From contig CALJIU010000130.1 in the NCBI GenBank assembly GCA_937974055.1, forward strand, positions 1 to 49,512: a stretch of 49,512 nt of DNA, given 5' to 3'. Under the pieces are notes generated by a model that made no database searches, was not told where the DNA came from, and saw only the letters and a list, made by a program, of their open reading frames with translations. A program made the translations under genes and the position numbers. Of the stretch, positions 7,892-18,395 are shown piece after piece (within the stretch, counting starts at the first letter, position 1; every line of letters begins with the position of its first letter). The stretch is from an uncultured Neomegalonema sp. (GTDB lineage Bacteria; Pseudomonadota; Alphaproteobacteria; Rhodobacterales; Rhodobacteraceae).

Positions 7892-9019
7892 ATGAGCCTT
7901 TGGGACCGCCTAACCGGCGAATTTATCGACATTATCGACTGGACGACCGATGATGGCGATACAATGGTCTGGCGCTTCGAGCGCTATGGCAACGAAATCA
8001 AGCACGGTGCCAAGCTGACCGTACGCGAGGGGCAGGCCGCCGTTTTCGTCAACGAGGGGCAGGTCGCCGACGTCTTCCCCCCCGGCCTCTACCAGTTGGA
8101 AACGAACAACCTGCCGATCCTGTCGACGTTGCAGAATTGGGATCACGGGTTCCAATCGCCCTTCAAGGCCGAAATCTATTTCGTTAGCCTCAAGCAGTTC
8201 ACCGACCTGAAATGGGGTACCAAGAACCCGGTCATGCTGCGCGACCCGGATTTCGGCCCGACCCGCCTGCGTGCCTTTGGCACCTATGCCATGCGGGTAG
8301 CCGATCCCAAGGTTTTCCTGCGTGAGATCGTCGGCACCGACGGCGAATTCACCACCGGCGAGATTCAGAGCCAATTGCGCAATATCATCGTGTCGCGCTT
8401 CTCGAACGCCATCGCGTCCTCGCATATTCCCGTGCTCGATCTGGCCGCTAATTATGATGACTTAGGCAAATTCGCGGGCGTGAAGATTGGCGAGGAACTG
8501 GCGGAATACGGCCTGATGCTCACCAAGCTGTTGGTCGAAAACGTCTCGCTGCCCCCCGAAGTGGAAAAGGCCATGGACCGCCGCACTCAGATGGGTGTGA
8601 TCGGTGATCTGCACAAATACACGCAGTTTCAGGCCGCTGAATCCATGCGCGCCGCCGCCGAGAATCCGGGCGAGGGGGGCGGCGCTGCCTCCGCTGGTAT
8701 CGGGGCCGGAATCGGCATGGCGATGGGCGGCATGATGGGCAACGCGATGGGCGGCACGGCCTATGCCGATGCGCCGCAGGGTGGCATGGCTCCGCCCCCG
8801 CTGCCGCCGCAGGGCAAGCAATGGCATGTTGCCATCGATGGCGCATCCAGCGGCCCTTATGATCAGGGCGCGCTCGCGGGGTTGGCCCGCGATGGTCGCT
8901 TGACCAAGGACAGCCTCGTCTGGTCTGCCGGTATGGAAGCATGGGAACGCGCGGGCGTCGTCGCCGACCTGTCCAGCGTCTTCGCCGCGACCCCGCCCCC
9001 CCTGCCGCCGCAGGGCTGA
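7892..9019 (+). CDS. SPFH/band-7 domain (YdjI/virion-core-like) protein with C-terminal GYF_2 domain
   Basis: N-terminal SPFH-like fold ([35 protein letters not shown]...), Gly/Met-rich linker, C-terminal [19 protein letters not shown]...[15 protein letters not shown]. Confidence 0.8.
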   Translation: MSLWDRLTGEFIDIIDWTTDDGDTMVWRFERYGNEIKHGAKLTVREGQAAVFVNEGQVADVFPPGLYQLETNNLPILSTLQNWDHGFQSPFKAEIYFVSLKQFTDLKWGTKNPVMLRDPDFGPTRLRAFGTYAMRVADPKVFLREIVGTDGEFTTGEIQSQLRNIIVSRFSNAIASSHIPVLDLAANYDDLGKFAGVKIGEELAEYGLMLTKLLVENVSLPPEVEKAMDRRTQMGVIGDLHKYTQFQAAESMRAAAENPGEGGGAASAGIGAGIGMAMGGMMGNAMGGTAYADAPQGGMAPPPLPPQGKQWHVAIDGASSGPYDQGALAGLARDGRLTKDSLVWSAGMEAWERAGVVADLSSVFAATPPPLPPQG

Positions 9020-9043
9020 TACACTCTTCCCACGCGAAACCGA

Positions 9044-9076
9044 CCGTGGCCGTCTTACCCAAAGCGACGGCCACGG
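9044..9076. terminator. hairpin, probable terminator after the SPFH-GYF gene
   Basis: Perfect 11-bp stem ccgtggccgtc / gacggccacgg with 11-nt loop; no strong T-run. Confidence 0.5.
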
Positions 9077-9165
9077 AACAAACTCCTCCGAACACGCTTG
9101 AAATGTCACAGGGTATGCGACAGGGTGCGCGCGTTTTGTACGCTGATAGTACGGAGGCTTCCCAA

Positions 9166-9906
9166 ATGTCCCCATCCCCCGAAGCGGGCGGCCACCCCGG
9201 CTGGAAACGTGTTCTCCTGAAAATTTCGGGCGAGGCGCTGATGGGCGATCAGGGCTATGGCGTCCACCCCCCCACCGTCCAGCGCATCGCCGCCGAGATC
9301 GTCGCGGTCCAGAAGGGCGGCACCGAGATATGCCTCGTCATCGGGGGCGGTAATATCTTTCGCGGGTTGTCCGCCGCCGCGTCGGGTATGGAACGCGCTT
9401 CCGCCGATTATGTCGGGATGCTGGCGACCGTGATGAACGCGCTGGCCATGCAAAGCGCGCTGGAGGCTCTGGGGGCCGAAACCCGCGTCATGTCGGCGAT
9501 CCCGATGCAGGCGGTCTGCGAGCCGTATATCCGCCGCAAGGGAATGCGCCACCTCGAAGAAGGCCGCATCGCGATCTTCGCTGCCGGAACGGGCAACCCC
9601 TTCTTCACCACCGACACCGCCGCCGCCCTGCGCGCTGTCGAGATGAATTGCGACGCGCTGCTCAAGGGAACGCAGGTTGACGGCGTCTACGATTCCGACC
9701 CGCGCACGAACCCCGATGCCAAGCGGTTCGATACCGTCAGCTACACCCGCGTCCTTGCCGAGAACCTCAACGTTATGGACGCCACCGCCATCGCCCTTGC
9801 CCGCGACAACGGCTTGCCGGTCGCTGTGTTCGACCTGCACCAAGTCGGCGGCTTCGCCTCGGTCTTGTCGGGTGAGGGAAAATCGACCATTGTACGTGAA
9901 GACTGA
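9166..9906 (+). CDS. pyrH: UMP kinase
   Basis: [13 protein letters not shown]...[10 protein letters not shown]...[17 protein letters not shown]...; followed by frr. Confidence 0.95.
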   Translation: MSPSPEAGGHPGWKRVLLKISGEALMGDQGYGVHPPTVQRIAAEIVAVQKGGTEICLVIGGGNIFRGLSAAASGMERASADYVGMLATVMNALAMQSALEALGAETRVMSAIPMQAVCEPYIRRKGMRHLEEGRIAIFAAGTGNPFFTTDTAAALRAVEMNCDALLKGTQVDGVYDSDPRTNPDAKRFDTVSYTRVLAENLNVMDATAIALARDNGLPVAVFDLHQVGGFASVLSGEGKSTIVRED

Positions 9907-9924
9907 TTTTCAGGGACGACCCGC

Positions 9925-10491
9925 ATGAGCGACGATACCGATATTGACCTAGACGACATCACCCGCCGTATGGAGGGTGCGCTTACCTCGCTGCGCGGCG
10001 AGTTCAGCACCCTGCGCACGGGCCGCGCCAGCGCCTCGATGCTCGACCCTGTGATGGTCGATGCCTATGGCGCGATGACCCCGCTCAATCAGGTCGGAAC
10101 CGTCAACGTGCCAGAGCCACGCATGGTCACGCTGTCCGTTTGGGACAAGGGGCTGATGAAATCGGTCGAAAAAGCCCTGCGCGATTCTGGCCTCGGCATT
10201 AATCCACAGATCGACGGCACGCTCGTCCGCCTGCCGATCCCTGAGCTGAACGAGGAACGCCGCGCCGAATTGGCCAAGGTCGCCGCAAAATACGCCGAAT
10301 CTGCCCGCGTTGCCGTTCGTAACGTCCGCCGTGACGGTATGGATCAGGTCAAAAAAGCCAAGAACGCGAACGATATTTCGGAAGATGACCAAAAACTTTA
10401 CTCGGACGAAATACAAGAAATGACGGATGGCGCGATCAACAAGATCGACGATGCGCTGGCCGCGAAGGAAAAAGAGATCATGCAGGTCTAG
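9925..10491 (+). CDS. frr: ribosome recycling factor
   Basis: 188 aa; [20 protein letters not shown]; directly after pyrH. Confidence 0.95.
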   Translation: MSDDTDIDLDDITRRMEGALTSLRGEFSTLRTGRASASMLDPVMVDAYGAMTPLNQVGTVNVPEPRMVTLSVWDKGLMKSVEKALRDSGLGINPQIDGTLVRLPIPELNEERRAELAKVAAKYAESARVAVRNVRRDGMDQVKKAKNANDISEDDQKLYSDEIQEMTDGAINKIDDALAAKEKEIMQV

Positions 10492-10540
10492 GCTCTTCGT
10501 TTTGGAAGTGGTCCGCCGGGCCGGAACAGAAAGTTTCTCG

Positions 10541-11317
10541 ATGCTCAGATTCAAGCCCGGTCGCAAAGCCGCCACCACCGAAGTACCGCCGAACCGCGCC
10601 GAACCGCGCGCCTTGCCCGAACACGTGGCCATCATCATGGATGGGAACGGACGTTGGGCGACCAGGCGCGGCCTGCCCCGTATCGCGGGCCATAAACGCG
10701 GTATCAATTCCGTCCGCAAGATCACCCGCCACGCGAAAGAGCGGGGTGTCAAGTATCTGACCCTGTTCGCTTTTTCGACCGAGAACTGGCTGCGTCCCAA
10801 GGACGAGGTGCACGGTCTTTTCGACCTGTTCCGCTATTACATGCGCCGCGAATGCCGCACTTTGGCCCGTGAAGGCGTGCGCATTCGCTTCATCGGTGAT
10901 CCATCTGAGATGCCCGAAGACATCCAATCCATGATGGTCGAGGCGCAGGACATGACCGCGTCGGGCGATGCCATGACCCTGATCGTCGCGTTGAACTATG
11001 GCTCACGCGCCGAGATCGTCGCCGCCACCCAGCGCCTCGCCGCCCGCGCCGCCGCCGGAGAGATCACACCCGAATCCATCGACGACGCGGCCATCTCCGC
11101 CGAGATGAACACCGCCGATTTCCCGGACCCCGACCTCATTGTCCGCACCAGTGGCGAACAGCGCCTTTCGAACTTCCTGCTGTGGCAGGCCGCATATTCG
11201 GAATTCCTGTTCGTGGATCGTCACTGGCCCGATTTCGACGAGGAATCCTTCGACGAGTGCCTGACGCTCTACCGCGACCGTGACCGCCGCTTCGGTGGCC
11301 TCAGAAAATCGGGCTAA
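10541..11317 (+). CDS. uppS: (di-trans,poly-cis) undecaprenyl diphosphate synthase
   Basis: HVAIIMDGNGRWA...TLFAFSTENW...RTSGEQRLSNFLLWQAAYSE. Confidence 0.95.
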   Translation: MLRFKPGRKAATTEVPPNRAEPRALPEHVAIIMDGNGRWATRRGLPRIAGHKRGINSVRKITRHAKERGVKYLTLFAFSTENWLRPKDEVHGLFDLFRYYMRRECRTLAREGVRIRFIGDPSEMPEDIQSMMVEAQDMTASGDAMTLIVALNYGSRAEIVAATQRLAARAAAGEITPESIDDAAISAEMNTADFPDPDLIVRTSGEQRLSNFLLWQAAYSEFLFVDRHWPDFDEESFDECLTLYRDRDRRFGGLRKSG

Positions 11318-11320
11318 CCT

Positions 11321-12130
11321 TTGCGTTTCGGGTCAGACCTCCGCCAGCGGGTGATTTCCGGCTTTGTATTGGCCACGACGGCGGCGATTGCCGTTGCGAT
11401 TGGTGGATGGGTCAATGCCTTGTTCGTCGCGCTCGGCACCGGCGTCATGGCGTGGGAACTGACCCGGATGACGCGCGGGGTTCTTGGCTTTCGGTTGCGG
11501 GGTGCCGTTCTCGCCTTCATCACCGGCGCATTGCCGCCCATCGTCGTGGAGGCGGCGGGCATCTTGCCTGCCCTCGGTGTCGCATTGGTGTCATCGGTCA
11601 TCACCGGCTTTTTCCTCGCCCGCAAGACACCCCGGCCCGATCTGCTGGCCCTTGGCATCTTGCTGCTGGCCTGCGCGGGGGCATTCTTCGTCTGGCTGCG
11701 CGATCTGCCCGATAACGGTCTCATCATTGCCGTTTGGCTCGCTTTGATCGTCGCCGCCGCCGATATGGGTGGCTATTTCGCGGGCCGTGCCATTGGCGGC
11801 CCAAAGCTCGCCCCCGTCCTCAGCCCGAACAAGACATGGGCGGGGGCCATCGGCGGCATCGTCTTCGCGATGGTCGTGTCCATCATCTTCGCCATCGTCG
11901 TGGGGGATAGCGCCGTGATCCTCGCCATTATCGCCGCCCTGACGGCGGTGGTGTCACAGGCGGGTGACCTGATCGAATCCGCCACGAAGCGCCGTTTTGG
12001 CGTCAAGGATTCCAGCGCCTTGATCCCCGGCCACGGCGGCGTCCTCGACCGTTTCGATGCATTGGCGGGGGCGTCATTGTTCGTGGGTTTTGCCCTCTGG
12101 CTGTTCCCGGTCTTGATCGCCCAATGGTAG
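11321..12130 (+). CDS. cdsA: phosphatidate cytidylyltransferase
   Basis: Multi-TM; C-terminal signature SATKRRFGVKDSSALIPGHGGVLDRFDA; TTG start. Confidence 0.93.
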   Translation: MRFGSDLRQRVISGFVLATTAAIAVAIGGWVNALFVALGTGVMAWELTRMTRGVLGFRLRGAVLAFITGALPPIVVEAAGILPALGVALVSSVITGFFLARKTPRPDLLALGILLLACAGAFFVWLRDLPDNGLIIAVWLALIVAAADMGGYFAGRAIGGPKLAPVLSPNKTWAGAIGGIVFAMVVSIIFAIVVGDSAVILAIIAALTAVVSQAGDLIESATKRRFGVKDSSALIPGHGGVLDRFDALAGASLFVGFALWLFPVLIAQW

Positions 12131-13299
12131 ACCGTCGCAGCGTTTCCATCTTTGGCTCGACCGGCTCCATCGGGCGCAGCACCCTTGACGTGATCGCCTC
12201 GCATGGGGGGCGTGATGCCTATGATGTGCGGGTGGTTGCGGGCGGCGCGAATGCCACGCTGCTGGCCGAGCAGGCCCGTGCCGTCGATGCGGATATGGCC
12301 GTTATACAAGACGAGTCGAAACTCCCCGATTTACGCGCCGCCCTCGCCGGAACCGATATCGACACCGCCGCCGGAGATGCCGCCCTTGTCGATGCCGCCA
12401 GCCAGCGCGTCGATCTCTGCGTTTCCGCCATTGCCGGTGCCGCCGGTCTGTACCCCACCCTCGCCGCCATTCGCGCCGGGTCGCATATCGCTTTGGCGAA
12501 CAAGGAATCGATGGTCTGCGCCGGTGACCTCGTTCGCAGCGAAGCCGCCCGCATGGGTGTGCGCATCCTGCCCGTCGATTCCGAGCACAATGCCATCTTT
12601 CAGGTGCTGGAAGCCCACCACGCCGCCGCCATCGAGCGGATCATCCTCACCGCGTCGGGGGGACCGTTCCGCGACTATACCCTCGAACAAATGCGCGCGG
12701 TCACGCCCGAAGAGGCCATCGCCCATCCGAATTGGTCGATGGGCGTGGCCATCTCGCTCGACAGTGCGACGATGTTCAACAAAGGGCTGGAATTGATCGA
12801 GGCGGACCAATTGTTCCCCGTCGCCCATGACCACATCGAAATCCTCGTTCATCCGCAATCCATCATCCATTCGATGGTCGGATACGCCGATGGATCGATC
12901 CTCGCGCAGCTTGGCACGCCCGACATGCGCACCCCCATCGCCTACGCCCTCGGCTGGCCTGCCCGCGTGACTGCGCCGGTCGAGCGGTTGGATTTCGCGT
13001 CCCTCGCCCGCATCGATTTCGAGGCCCCGGACGAAACCCGCTTCCCCGCCCTGCGCATCGCGCGTGAGGCGCTGCAGGCGGGTGGCCTCGCCCCGTGTGC
13101 CATGAATGCAGCCAAAGAGATCGCGGCGGAGGCATTTCTCAATCGTGACATTACCTTTCTTGAAATAGCCTCTGTCGTAGAACACGTATTGGAGGGCTTC
13201 GCGAATGGGGCCGCCGCCGCGTCGCTCGACGAGGTTGTCGCCGCCGATAGCGAGGCGCGACGACTGGCTGGGCTAGCCGTGCAAACCCGCGCGGTGTGA
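12124..13299 (+). CDS. dxr: 1-deoxy-D-xylulose-5-phosphate reductoisomerase
   Basis: SIFGSTGSIGRSTLDVI...LANKESMVCAG...PVDSEHNAIFQ. Confidence 0.96.
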   Translation: MVDRRSVSIFGSTGSIGRSTLDVIASHGGRDAYDVRVVAGGANATLLAEQARAVDADMAVIQDESKLPDLRAALAGTDIDTAAGDAALVDAASQRVDLCVSAIAGAAGLYPTLAAIRAGSHIALANKESMVCAGDLVRSEAARMGVRILPVDSEHNAIFQVLEAHHAAAIERIILTASGGPFRDYTLEQMRAVTPEEAIAHPNWSMGVAISLDSATMFNKGLELIEADQLFPVAHDHIEILVHPQSIIHSMVGYADGSILAQLGTPDMRTPIAYALGWPARVTAPVERLDFASLARIDFEAPDETRFPALRIAREALQAGGLAPCAMNAAKEIAAEAFLNRDITFLEIASVVEHVLEGFANGAAAASLDEVVAADSEARRLAGLAVQTRAV

Positions 13300-13319
13300 G
13301 GAAAGAGGACTGCTAAAAC

Positions 13320-14654
13320 ATGGGCTTCATCGAACAGATTCCGTTCATCGGACCTGCCGCCTATTACGTGCTGCCGTTCATCCTTGTACTCAGCATCGTG
13401 GTGGCGGTGCACGAATACGGCCATTACATCGTCGCCAAATGGTGTGGGGTTCACTCGGATGTTTTCTCTCTCGGCTTCGGCCCCGAACTGTTTGGATGGG
13501 ACGATTCCAAGGGGACGCGCTGGAAAGTCTGCCTGATCCCCCTCGGCGGCTACGTGAAGTTTCGCGGCGATGCCGATGCCGCCAGCGCCCGTGCCGATGA
13601 CGATGCCATCGAGACGATGACGGAGGAGGAACTGGCGCACAGCTTTCCCCGTGCATCGCTATGGCGGCGGGCGTTGATCGTGGCGGCGGGGCCGGTGTTC
13701 AACTTTGTGCTGGCCGTCCTGATTTTCGCCGGTGTCGCGATGGTGTCGGGGGCGTATACCGACCGACCCATCATTGATAGCGTGGTCGAAGGGTCGCTTT
13801 CCGAACGCGCTGGATTTGAACAAGGTGATCGCGTGGTATCCATCGATGGTGCCCCAATCGATTCCTTCGCGCGCTTCGCTGAGACGGTCACCGCTGACGT
13901 TGGCGCAACATACGATATCGGGATCGACCGCGATGGTCGGAAACTGACCCTGCCATTCTCCTACGATTTCCCGATTCGTGTCGCCAAGGTCACCGAGGAT
14001 GGTGCTGCGCTTGACGCGGGGATTCGCGCAGGCGATGGCATCGTTTCGCTCGATGACCAGCAACTCGCCAATTTCGGTGAATTGGTGCAGACGCTCTCGG
14101 CGTCGGAGGGGCAGCCCGTAACCGTCGGCGTGATCCGCGACGGCGAGCCGCTGTCTTTCGAGCTGACGCCACGGCCAAACGAAGACCCCGAAGTCGCGTC
14201 GAAATGGCTGATTGGAATTCAGGGCGGCGGTTCGGTCGGCCTTTCGACGGGTATCGAAAAAATGGGTCTGGCCGAGGCGCTTGCCCACGGCACGACGGGC
14301 ATGACAAACGTGCTTGGCAACTCGATGTCTTTCATCGCCGATATCTTTCGCGGCAAGGGCGATTCTGCCGATTTGGGTGGTCCGATTCGTATCGCTGAGG
14401 TATCCGGTGAGGCCGCCGATGATGGTTTCGCGTCTCTGATGCGCCTGACCGCAATCCTTTCCGCATCCATTGGATTGATAAATCTATTCCCAATCCCGGT
14501 TCTCGATGGGGGTCATTTACTCTTTTATGCGATAGAAGCAGTACGGGGCCGCCCCATGAGCGAACGGATGCAAGAAGTTGGCTTGACCATCGGGCTTGCG
14601 ATGGTTGTGATGCTCATGGTTTACGCCACGTATAACGATGTTATGCGATTGTGA
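13320..14654 (+). CDS. rseP: RIP metalloprotease (site-2 protease family)
   Basis: HEYGH zinc motif, PDZ regions, C-terminal NLFPIPVLDGGH. Confidence 0.95.
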   Translation: MGFIEQIPFIGPAAYYVLPFILVLSIVVAVHEYGHYIVAKWCGVHSDVFSLGFGPELFGWDDSKGTRWKVCLIPLGGYVKFRGDADAASARADDDAIETMTEEELAHSFPRASLWRRALIVAAGPVFNFVLAVLIFAGVAMVSGAYTDRPIIDSVVEGSLSERAGFEQGDRVVSIDGAPIDSFARFAETVTADVGATYDIGIDRDGRKLTLPFSYDFPIRVAKVTEDGAALDAGIRAGDGIVSLDDQQLANFGELVQTLSASEGQPVTVGVIRDGEPLSFELTPRPNEDPEVASKWLIGIQGGGSVGLSTGIEKMGLAEALAHGTTGMTNVLGNSMSFIADIFRGKGDSADLGGPIRIAEVSGEAADDGFASLMRLTAILSASIGLINLFPIPVLDGGHLLFYAIEAVRGRPMSERMQEVGLTIGLAMVVMLMVYATYNDVMRL

Positions 14655-14735
14655 TATCGAAACGAGACGATATGCTGCGTGCATCGTAAGACAATTATTG
14701 TGACTTGTCGGCATATGCGCCGCTGGAGGACTGGA

Positions 14736-17210
14736 ATGCGGAAGATACTGGGATCGTCGGCTCTGATCGGGCTGATGGCGGTTGGCACGGGGGTGTTGCC
14801 CGGCTCGCTCGCCGCGCAGACCTTCGGCACCCTTGCGCCGCAGCCTGTTACCTCCGGCTTCGGTGTCCCCGTCGCCACACAGCCCGTGACGAATGACGCT
14901 GCCACCGTGCTGTTCGGCAGTCCGAGCGTCGGCACCGTTGCCGCGCCCACCATCGTCCAACCCGGTGGAATCAGCCAGATCGTCGTCGAGGGAAATCAGC
15001 GTATCGAGCCTGCGACGGTTCAATCCTACATGACCATCATGCCCGGTCAGGCGGCCAGCCCGGACGATATCAACGACAGCGTTCGCGCCCTGTTTGCGAC
15101 CGGCTTGTTCCGTGACGTGCGAATCGTTCCGCGTGGCAATGTTCTGGTCGTGACGGTCGATGAAAACCCGGTCATCAATCAGATTTCCATCGAAGGCAAC
15201 GACCGCATCGAGGACGAACCGCTGCGCGCATTGCTGACCAGCCGCGAGCGCCGCGTCTATACCCGCGCGAAGGCCGAGGCCGATGCCGATGTGTTGCTGG
15301 AACAGTATCGCCGAGCGGGCCGCTACGCCGCCTCCGTCGAGCCGGTCATCATCGAATTGCCCCAGAATCGCGTCGATCTGGTATTCGAGGTTGAAGAGGG
15401 CGCGCTGACGGGTGTTGAAAGCCTGCGCTTTATCGGTAATTCCAAATTCTCCGACCGCCGCCTGCGCCGCGTCGTGTCGACGGATGAATCGTCGCTGCTA
15501 AACTTCCTGTCCAGCACCGATACTTACGATCCCGACCGCCTCGAACTCGACAAGCAATTGCTGCGTCGCTTCTATCTCTCGAACGGTTACGCGGATTTCG
15601 AGATTTTGTCGGCGGTGGCCGAATTGTCGCCCGACCGCACCGGCTTTTTCCTGACCTTCACCGTGGATGAGGGTGAAGAATACGATTTTGGGGTCATCGA
15701 CATCGTTTCCAATGCCGAAGGCGTGGATGTAGAGGAACTGCGCTCGCTGATCGTCGTTCGCGAAGGTGACCCCTACGATGTCAAGGATGTGGAGGATTCC
15801 ATCGCCGCGCTGACGCTACGGCTTGGCGAGTTGGGTTATGCCTTTACCGAAATCAGGCCCGTACCGAACAAGGACGAGGAAAACCGTACGCTTGGCGTGA
15901 CATTCGAAGTGAACGAGGGCGAGCGCGTCTTCGTGGAGCGCATCGATATCGTCGGCAACTCCCGCACGCTCGACCGGGTCGTGCGTCGCGAATTTGAGCT
16001 GGTGGAGGGCGATGCCTTCAACGCGCTACAGGTCCGCCGTTCGCGCTCCAACATTCGTGGCCTCGGCTTCTTCCGCGCCGTCGACGTCTCGACCGAACAG
16101 GGTAGCGCCCCGGATCGTGTGGTTCTGAAAACCGAAGTGGAAGAGCAATCGACCGGCCAGATCAGCCTCGGCCTCGGTTTCTCGACCTCTGAAAGCGTGT
16201 CCGGCGAGGTGAGCATCACGGAACGCAACTTCCTCGGTCGCGGCCAATTCCTGCGCGCCCGCGCCCGTGTTTCTGGGTCTAACCAACTGTATGATTTCAG
16301 CTTCACGGAACCGCGCTTTTTGGATCGTGACGTTGCTGTTGGCTTCGATTTCTATCGCCGCGAGACGAACGATCAGGACACATCGTCCTTCGATACGCGC
16401 AATACCGGGTTCTCTCCGCGATTCAGCTTCCCTCTTGGGCGTTATTCGCGGCTTTCCACCCGGTATCGCATCTCCGAAGATGAGATTATCGACGTACCGT
16501 CTGATGCATCGCCGCTTATCAAGAAAGACATCGGTTCCAACATCACCTCGTCGGTCGGCTACACGCTTGTCTATGACCGCCGCAACGATGTCATCGAGCC
16601 GAGCAAGGGCTATTTCCTGAAGCTCGATCAGGATATCGCCGGTCTTGGTGGTGACACGCGCTACGTCAAAACCGAAGCATCGGCCAAGGCGTATACCCGT
16701 CTGATTTCCGATGATGTCATCGGCAGCGTCGAAGTCGCCGGTGGTGCCATCGTCGGTTTCGGTGGGTACGAGCCGAACGTCTCCGACCGGTTCTTCCTTG
16801 GTGGCGACAGCTTCCGTGGCTTCGAGAATTCGGGCCTCGGCCCATCGGATCAGGAAACCGACGATACGCTGGGCGGCAAATTCTACGGCATCGTCCGAAC
16901 GGAGGTCACGTTCCCGCTGCCGATCCCCGAAGAATACGGCCTCGCTGCGGGCTTGTTTGCCGATGTTGGTACGGTATGGGGGCTGGACGACACCAGTTAT
17001 GTCGATGATTCTCTCCCTGCCGCCGACAGGATCAATGGCGGCAACGAGGTGTTCATCGACGACGACCCAGAACTGCGCGCCGCCGTCGGGGCCAGCCTCT
17101 TCTGGCAGTCGCCATTCGGCCCGGTTCGCCTGAACTTCGCATACCCGATCCTCGAAGAAGAGCAGGATGATGCAGAAGTCTTCCGCTTCACCGCTGGCAC
17201 CCGCTTCTGA
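14736..17210 (+). CDS. bamA: outer membrane protein assembly factor BamA
   Basis: POTRA repeats, beta-barrel end ...RLNFAYPILEEEQDDAEVFRFTAGTRF; ORF could start at 14679. Confidence 0.96.
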   Translation: MRKILGSSALIGLMAVGTGVLPGSLAAQTFGTLAPQPVTSGFGVPVATQPVTNDAATVLFGSPSVGTVAAPTIVQPGGISQIVVEGNQRIEPATVQSYMTIMPGQAASPDDINDSVRALFATGLFRDVRIVPRGNVLVVTVDENPVINQISIEGNDRIEDEPLRALLTSRERRVYTRAKAEADADVLLEQYRRAGRYAASVEPVIIELPQNRVDLVFEVEEGALTGVESLRFIGNSKFSDRRLRRVVSTDESSLLNFLSSTDTYDPDRLELDKQLLRRFYLSNGYADFEILSAVAELSPDRTGFFLTFTVDEGEEYDFGVIDIVSNAEGVDVEELRSLIVVREGDPYDVKDVEDSIAALTLRLGELGYAFTEIRPVPNKDEENRTLGVTFEVNEGERVFVERIDIVGNSRTLDRVVRREFELVEGDAFNALQVRRSRSNIRGLGFFRAVDVSTEQGSAPDRVVLKTEVEEQSTGQISLGLGFSTSESVSGEVSITERNFLGRGQFLRARARVSGSNQLYDFSFTEPRFLDRDVAVGFDFYRRETNDQDTSSFDTRNTGFSPRFSFPLGRYSRLSTRYRISEDEIIDVPSDASPLIKKDIGSNITSSVGYTLVYDRRNDVIEPSKGYFLKLDQDIAGLGGDTRYVKTEASAKAYTRLISDDVIGSVEVAGGAIVGFGGYEPNVSDRFFLGGDSFRGFENSGLGPSDQETDDTLGGKFYGIVRTEVTFPLPIPEEYGLAAGLFADVGTVWGLDDTSYVDDSLPAADRINGGNEVFIDDDPELRAAVGASLFWQSPFGPVRLNFAYPILEEEQDDAEVFRFTAGTRF

Positions 17211-17211
17211 G

Positions 17212-17784
17212 ATGATGCGACACAAGGGCGGTCTGTCACGTCGGGCCGTCTGCCAGGTTTTGGCTGGAGCAGCCGTTGCCGCCCCAGCCCATGCGCAGGA
17301 TGAGGGCCGCACGCCGGTCCTGATCGTCGATATGGCCCGCATTCGCACCGATACGCTGGCTGGCAAGGATATGCTTGCCAAGATCGAAGATATCCGCAAG
17401 CGGATCGAATCTGATTTGGCAGAGCGCGCCGTCGCGCTTCGTGAAGAAGAACAGCAGATTGCCGAAGACCGCGCGACCCTCTCGTCGGAGGATTTTCGCG
17501 AGCGCGTACGCATCTTCGAGAAACAGGTCTTCGAGAACCGTCAGTTCTCCGAGCGTGAAAACCGCCGCCTTCAATTGGTGCGGGCCAATGGATCGAAGCT
17601 TCTTCGGGAGAGGGTGACGGCGGTTCTGGCGCGGATCATGGTCGCCCGGCGGGCGGATGTGATGCTGGATTCCACGCAGATCGTCCTTAGCGTCGACAGC
17701 CTCGATATCACCGACGAAGCCATCGCGCGGTTGGATGAAGTGTTCCCGGAAATGCCGCTCCCATCGACCGAACCACAGCAATAG
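17212..17784 (+). CDS. OmpH/Skp family periplasmic chaperone
   Basis: Signal-like N-terminus, coiled-coil with long charged helices; position between bamA and fabZ. Confidence 0.85.
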   Translation: MMRHKGGLSRRAVCQVLAGAAVAAPAHAQDEGRTPVLIVDMARIRTDTLAGKDMLAKIEDIRKRIESDLAERAVALREEEQQIAEDRATLSSEDFRERVRIFEKQVFENRQFSERENRRLQLVRANGSKLLRERVTAVLARIMVARRADVMLDSTQIVLSVDSLDITDEAIARLDEVFPEMPLPSTEPQQ

Positions 17785-17878
17785 TCGATTGGGTGCTCTG
17801 CATTCCGGTGTGACGCTTGACCCGCCACCGTGTTCCGGGCAAAGGATGACCAAACGCTTCGACCCGCCGGAGGTGACC

Positions 17879-18334
17879 ATGACCGAGACCCCAGGAACCG
17901 CCGATCTCGCGAAGATCATGCGCATGATCCCCCACCGCGCGCCCTTCCTGTTCATCGACCGCGTGCGCGATATCGTGAATGGTGAAAGCGCGGTCGGGAT
18001 CAAGAACGTTACCGCCAACGAACCGCATTTCGCGGGTCACTTCCCCGGCCAGCCGATCATGCCCGGCGTCCTGATCGTCGAGGCCATGGCCCAGAGCGCC
18101 GCTGTGATGGTCGTCGAAACGCTCGGCATGATCGACAAAGGCATGTTGGTTTACTTCATGACCGTCGACAAGACCCGCTTTCGTTCGCCGGTCACCCCCG
18201 GCGACGTTCTCGAACTGCACGTCACGGTGCTGCGCCATAAGGGCAATGTCTGGCGGTTTACTGGACGCGGCATGGTGGGCGACCGCCTTTGCGCCGAGGC
18301 CGAGTTCAGCGCGATGATCGTCGACCCTGATTGA
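17879..18334 (+). CDS. fabZ: 3-hydroxyacyl-ACP dehydratase
   Basis: [13 protein letters not shown]...[23 protein letters not shown]. Confidence 0.95.
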   Translation: MTETPGTADLAKIMRMIPHRAPFLFIDRVRDIVNGESAVGIKNVTANEPHFAGHFPGQPIMPGVLIVEAMAQSAAVMVVETLGMIDKGMLVYFMTVDKTRFRSPVTPGDVLELHVTVLRHKGNVWRFTGRGMVGDRLCAEAEFSAMIVDPD

Positions 18335-18341
18335 TTTTTGC

Positions 18342-18366
18342 CGATCAACCTAAGTTTTGTTGATCG
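18342..18366. other. small inverted repeat between fabZ and lpxA
   Basis: cgatcaac-9 nt-gttgatcg. Confidence 0.4.
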
Positions 18367-18395
18367 CGACGGCTCTCGATACGAACGGAAATCGA

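Noticed and set aside
16026-17513. 495-aa antisense ORF opposite bamA/skp
   Set aside because: Overlaps a clear BamA; composition is typical of an antisense frame.
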